From positions 1 through 38,226 of IMG/VR virus record IMGVR_UViG_3300021090_000066: a DNA stretch of 38,226 nt; one strand, given 5' to 3'. Positions within the stretch are counted from its first letter, which is position 1; every line of letters begins with the position of its first letter. The notes under the pieces are model-generated. The model had not been told where the DNA came from, ran no database searches, and worked only from the letters and a program-made list of their open reading frames with translations. Origin of the DNA: a virus. The translations under genes and the position numbers were made by a program. Positions 37,681 through 38,226 of this stretch are shown here, piece by piece.

Positions 37681-38226
37681 GCCATCACCGCCATAATCTT
37701 AAAAAACCGATAAGCTAACTTCGGAATAATTGCGTTTCCCAAGCCCTTCAAGCGGTTCGCTCGGTTCGGGATTCCGCGGCCGACCGGCGCGATGCCTTCC
37801 GGGCAGTCGGGCCAATATCCGTCCAGCCCACGGGAAAATTCATAAGCCACTCTACCCAATCCGGGTTTAGCTGGCCGCCCATCACTTCTGGCAGTTGCGG
37901 CGCCGGATTCCCCTTGTGCGCCCCCGCGTCGAAGCCCTCGTGGCGCGGCGAGGGCCAGAGTTTCACCGCTTGAGTCAGCCCCACTTGGGCCAGTCTGCCG
38001 GACTCGCGGTCGTAAAGCCGTTGTCCTGGCTTCGGGTAACTGCCGTCCTTGCAACAGAGTCGCGCCGGGTCTATTCCTGGTTCCTGGCCGTTCGGAGTGC
38101 GCCACAATCCAAACTCGGTCCCGTCTGTGCGGGGCATCGACGGCACAAGCCGGAATAACAAACGCTTGGACCTCATACCCGATCCCCTCCAGTTCAGAAA
38201 GCAAATCCGCGAACACCACGCCGTGT
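37677..38226 (-). CDS. C5-cytosine DNA methyltransferase, C-terminal part
   Basis: The frame is open to the right edge, so the N-terminal AdoMet and PCQ motifs are outside the window. Visible are VDAPHRRDRVWIVA (motif VIII region) and, at the C-terminus, IPNRANRLKGLGNAIIPKLA (motif X). The middle is the variable target-recognition region. A second frame over the same DNA (37748..38176) contains LNPDWVEWLMNFPVGWTDI, also typical of phage C5 methyltransferases; see findings. It ends with ATGA overlapping the nuclease start. Confidence 0.82.
   Translation of the reverse strand, partial: HGVVFADLLSELEGIGYEVQAFVIPACAVDAPHRRDRVWIVAHSERPGTRNRPGATLLQGRQLPEARTTALRPRVRQTGPSGADSSGETLALAAPRGLRRGGAQGESGAATARSDGRPAKPGLGRVAYEFSRGLDGYWPDCPEGIAPVGRGIPNRANRLKGLGNAIIPKLAYRFFKIMAVMA

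Noticed and set aside
5543-38226. Diversity-generating retroelement as in BPP-1
   Set aside because: No reverse transcriptase and no template/variable repeat pair were found in the window, although the structural module is BPP-1-like.

Overview
This window is a large part of the genome of a tailed phage with a short (podovirus-type) tail. The structural genes follow the order of Bordetella phage BPP-1 and relatives of T7: small terminase, large terminase, head-tail connector (portal), Bbp19-like protein, scaffold, Gp7-type major capsid, Bbp16-like capsid cement, tail adaptor, tail nozzle, Gp13-like protein, internal virion proteins. A tyrosine recombinase suggests a temperate lifestyle, although no CI-type repressor is recognisable. 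Shine-Dalgarno sites, SPase I and lipoprotein signal peptides and a BamE-like lipoprotein point to a Gram-negative host. TPT-rich repeats and lectin-like domains in secreted proteins suggest a host outside the well-studied Proteobacteria, but this is only an inference. The window is probably incomplete: a gene runs off each end.

Nearly everything is transcribed leftward (minus strand). Reading with transcription from the right end: a modification cassette (C5-cytosine methyltransferase cut by the edge, VRR-NUC nuclease, beta-class SPPY methyltransferase); several small unknown proteins; terS behind a consensus-like promoter; a zinc-motif protein; terL; a second, similar promoter; portal; Bbp19-like protein; a probable Acb2-type anti-CBASS cyclic-nucleotide sponge; scaffold; major capsid; cement; tail adaptor and nozzle; Gp13-like, gp14-like and gp15-like internal proteins; a 3,080-residue giant internal virion protein with RadC/JAB and HExxH motifs; a lysis block (TPR-like protein, M15 peptidase, coiled-coil membrane protein, holin candidate, permuted papain-like enzyme, small lipoprotein); and finally three consecutive proteins that all carry signal peptides. 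Start and stop codons overlap (ATGA, TAATG, TGATG) at most junctions.

At about 5.0-5.5 kb a single rightward gene, a BamE/SmpA-like lipoprotein with its own promoter and terminators, sits between the late and early leftward blocks like a moron. Left of it is an early/control block: divergent promoters around a GTTGAC-TT-GTCAAC palindrome, a 26-residue membrane micropeptide coupled through a start-site hairpin to a small probable ribbon-helix-helix protein, and a leader with two consecutive intrinsic terminators. Then come small genes, SSB, a lambda-O-like replication initiator with origin-like repeats inside it, the recombinase, a winged-helix protein, and a run of tiny genes, two of them interrupted by single-base lesions.

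The most striking non-coding element is a complete type I hammerhead ribozyme (minus strand, 158..99) between a conserved small phage gene and a 12-bp-repeat gene that runs off the left end. Other notable points are the exported trio in a phage late operon, DNA-level repeats whose 11/22-bp spacing cannot come from codon repetition, and a methyltransferase segment in which both of two overlapping frames read as methyltransferase-like motifs.
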